The notes beneath the pieces are model-generated. The model did not search any database and was not told the DNA's origin. It saw only the letters and a program-made list of their open reading frames with translations. Of a stretch of DNA of 64,000 nucleotides, positions 63,578 through 64,000 are shown one piece after another; position 1 is the first letter of the stretch, and the number at the start of each line of letters is the position of its first letter. Source of the DNA: Stutzerimonas stutzeri (GTDB lineage Bacteria; Pseudomonadota; Gammaproteobacteria; Pseudomonadales; Pseudomonadaceae); assembly GCF_002909485.1 (NCBI RefSeq), contig NZ_PPXG01000008.1, forward strand, positions 186,001 through 250,000. The letters run 5' to 3'. Both the position numbers and the translations under genes were made by a program.

Positions 63578-64000
63578 CAGCCCATCTCCATGAAGAACAG
63601 CGCGGCGATAGCGTCCAGCAGTATCACCATAAAGATCGCCTGGACCACGCTTGATGTGGTGTGTTCGCCTACCGATTGCGCGCTGCCGGTGACCTTGAAA
63701 CCTTCCAGGCAGCCGATGACCGCGATGACGAAGGCGAACACCGGCGCCTTGACCAGCCCGACGAGGAAGTGGCTGACGGCGATGTCGCGCGCCATGATGT
63801 TGAAGAACATGGTCGCCGAAATATCCAGCGCCAGCACGCATACCACCAGCCCGCCGGCAATGCCGCTGAGCATGCCGACGAAGGTCAGGATCGGTAGCGT
63901 GATCAGCATCGCCAGCACCCGCGGCAGCACTAAAAGTTCGATGGGGCTTAGGCCAAGGGTGCGGATTGCGTCGATTTCTTCATTGGACTTCATCGAGCCG
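63574..64000 (-). CDS. MlaE-type lipid transport permease, C-terminal part
   Basis: The last 142 or so codons of an MlaE/YrbE permease, cut by the window end at its 5' side. EEIDAIRTLGLSPIELLVLP is the family's coupling segment and four TM helices follow. GFKVTGSAQSVGEHTTSSVV is typical. It ends MEMGW and overlaps the ATPase by GTGA. A MlaB/STAS-type domain, if any, is outside the window. Confidence 0.9.
   Translation of the reverse strand, partial: GSMKSNEEIDAIRTLGLSPIELLVLPRVLAMLITLPILTFVGMLSGIAGGLVVCVLALDISATMFFNIMARDIAVSHFLVGLVKAPVFAFVIAVIGCLEGFKVTGSAQSVGEHTTSSVVQAIFMVILLDAIAALFFMEMGW

Overview
The window is high-GC chromosomal DNA from a pseudomonad. A Stutzerimonas (Pseudomonas stutzeri group) or close Pseudomonas is most likely. 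This rests on protein-level recognition and on gene order: spuA, spuI, aguR, aguB, aguA at the left edge is the order known from P. aeruginosa. Other families typical of the group are DesA, Zur-ZnuABC, KatE/HPII, NnrS, the DctBD-controlled TRAP transporter and RmlBACD. Genes are tightly packed and often overlap by ATGA, GTGA or TGATG. I saw no insertion sequence, prophage, CRISPR array, rRNA or tRNA.

Layout. 0-5 kb: polyamine and agmatine catabolism (spuA start, spuI, aguR, aguB, aguA) and a VOC protein. 5-7.4 kb: a PAS-GGDEF diguanylate cyclase and a DesA-type desaturase on the minus strand. 7.7-22.7 kb: an eleven-gene plus-strand block. It holds three sensor kinases, three stand-alone receiver proteins, an Hpt-receiver-receiver-GGDEF protein, a YaiO-like outer-membrane barrel, a HEAT-repeat membrane protein and a processive GT2 glycosyltransferase. 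22.8-25.8 kb: a KauB/PuuC-type aldehyde dehydrogenase divergent from an omega-amino-acid aminotransferase, flanked by small palindromic repeats. 26-29.7 kb: znuA divergent from zur-znuC-znuB plus a YgjP-type metallopeptidase. 29.7-36.3 kb: SLC13 permease, catalase HPII, metNIQ. 36.5-42.5 kb: an operon of TonB receptor, ABC transporter and NnrS behind a perfect 7-1-7 Fur box. 42.5-45.7 kb: a thioredoxin-fold protein, an alpha/beta hydrolase, a DUF2059 protein and a 2OG-Fe(II) oxygenase. 45.7-52.4 kb: dctB-dctD and dctP-dctQ-dctM with a sigma-54 promoter. 52.6-56 kb: rmlBACD. 56.2-61.1 kb: an HlyD/RbbA-like/ABC-2 permease export system. 61.2-64 kb: an Mla-type lipid transport operon cut by the window end.

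The best candidate for an undescribed system is the 7.7-22.7 kb block. The chain runs from membrane and cytosolic kinases through receiver-only proteins and an Hpt protein to a diguanylate cyclase, and then without a break into glycan synthesis and export genes. It looks like a dedicated phosphorelay and c-di-GMP controlled surface polysaccharide system, with a tandem kinase plus receiver duplication inside it. The second most interesting locus is the Fur-box operon that joins a TonB receptor and a NitT/TauT-like ABC importer to NnrS, a haem-copper protein linked to nitric oxide stress.
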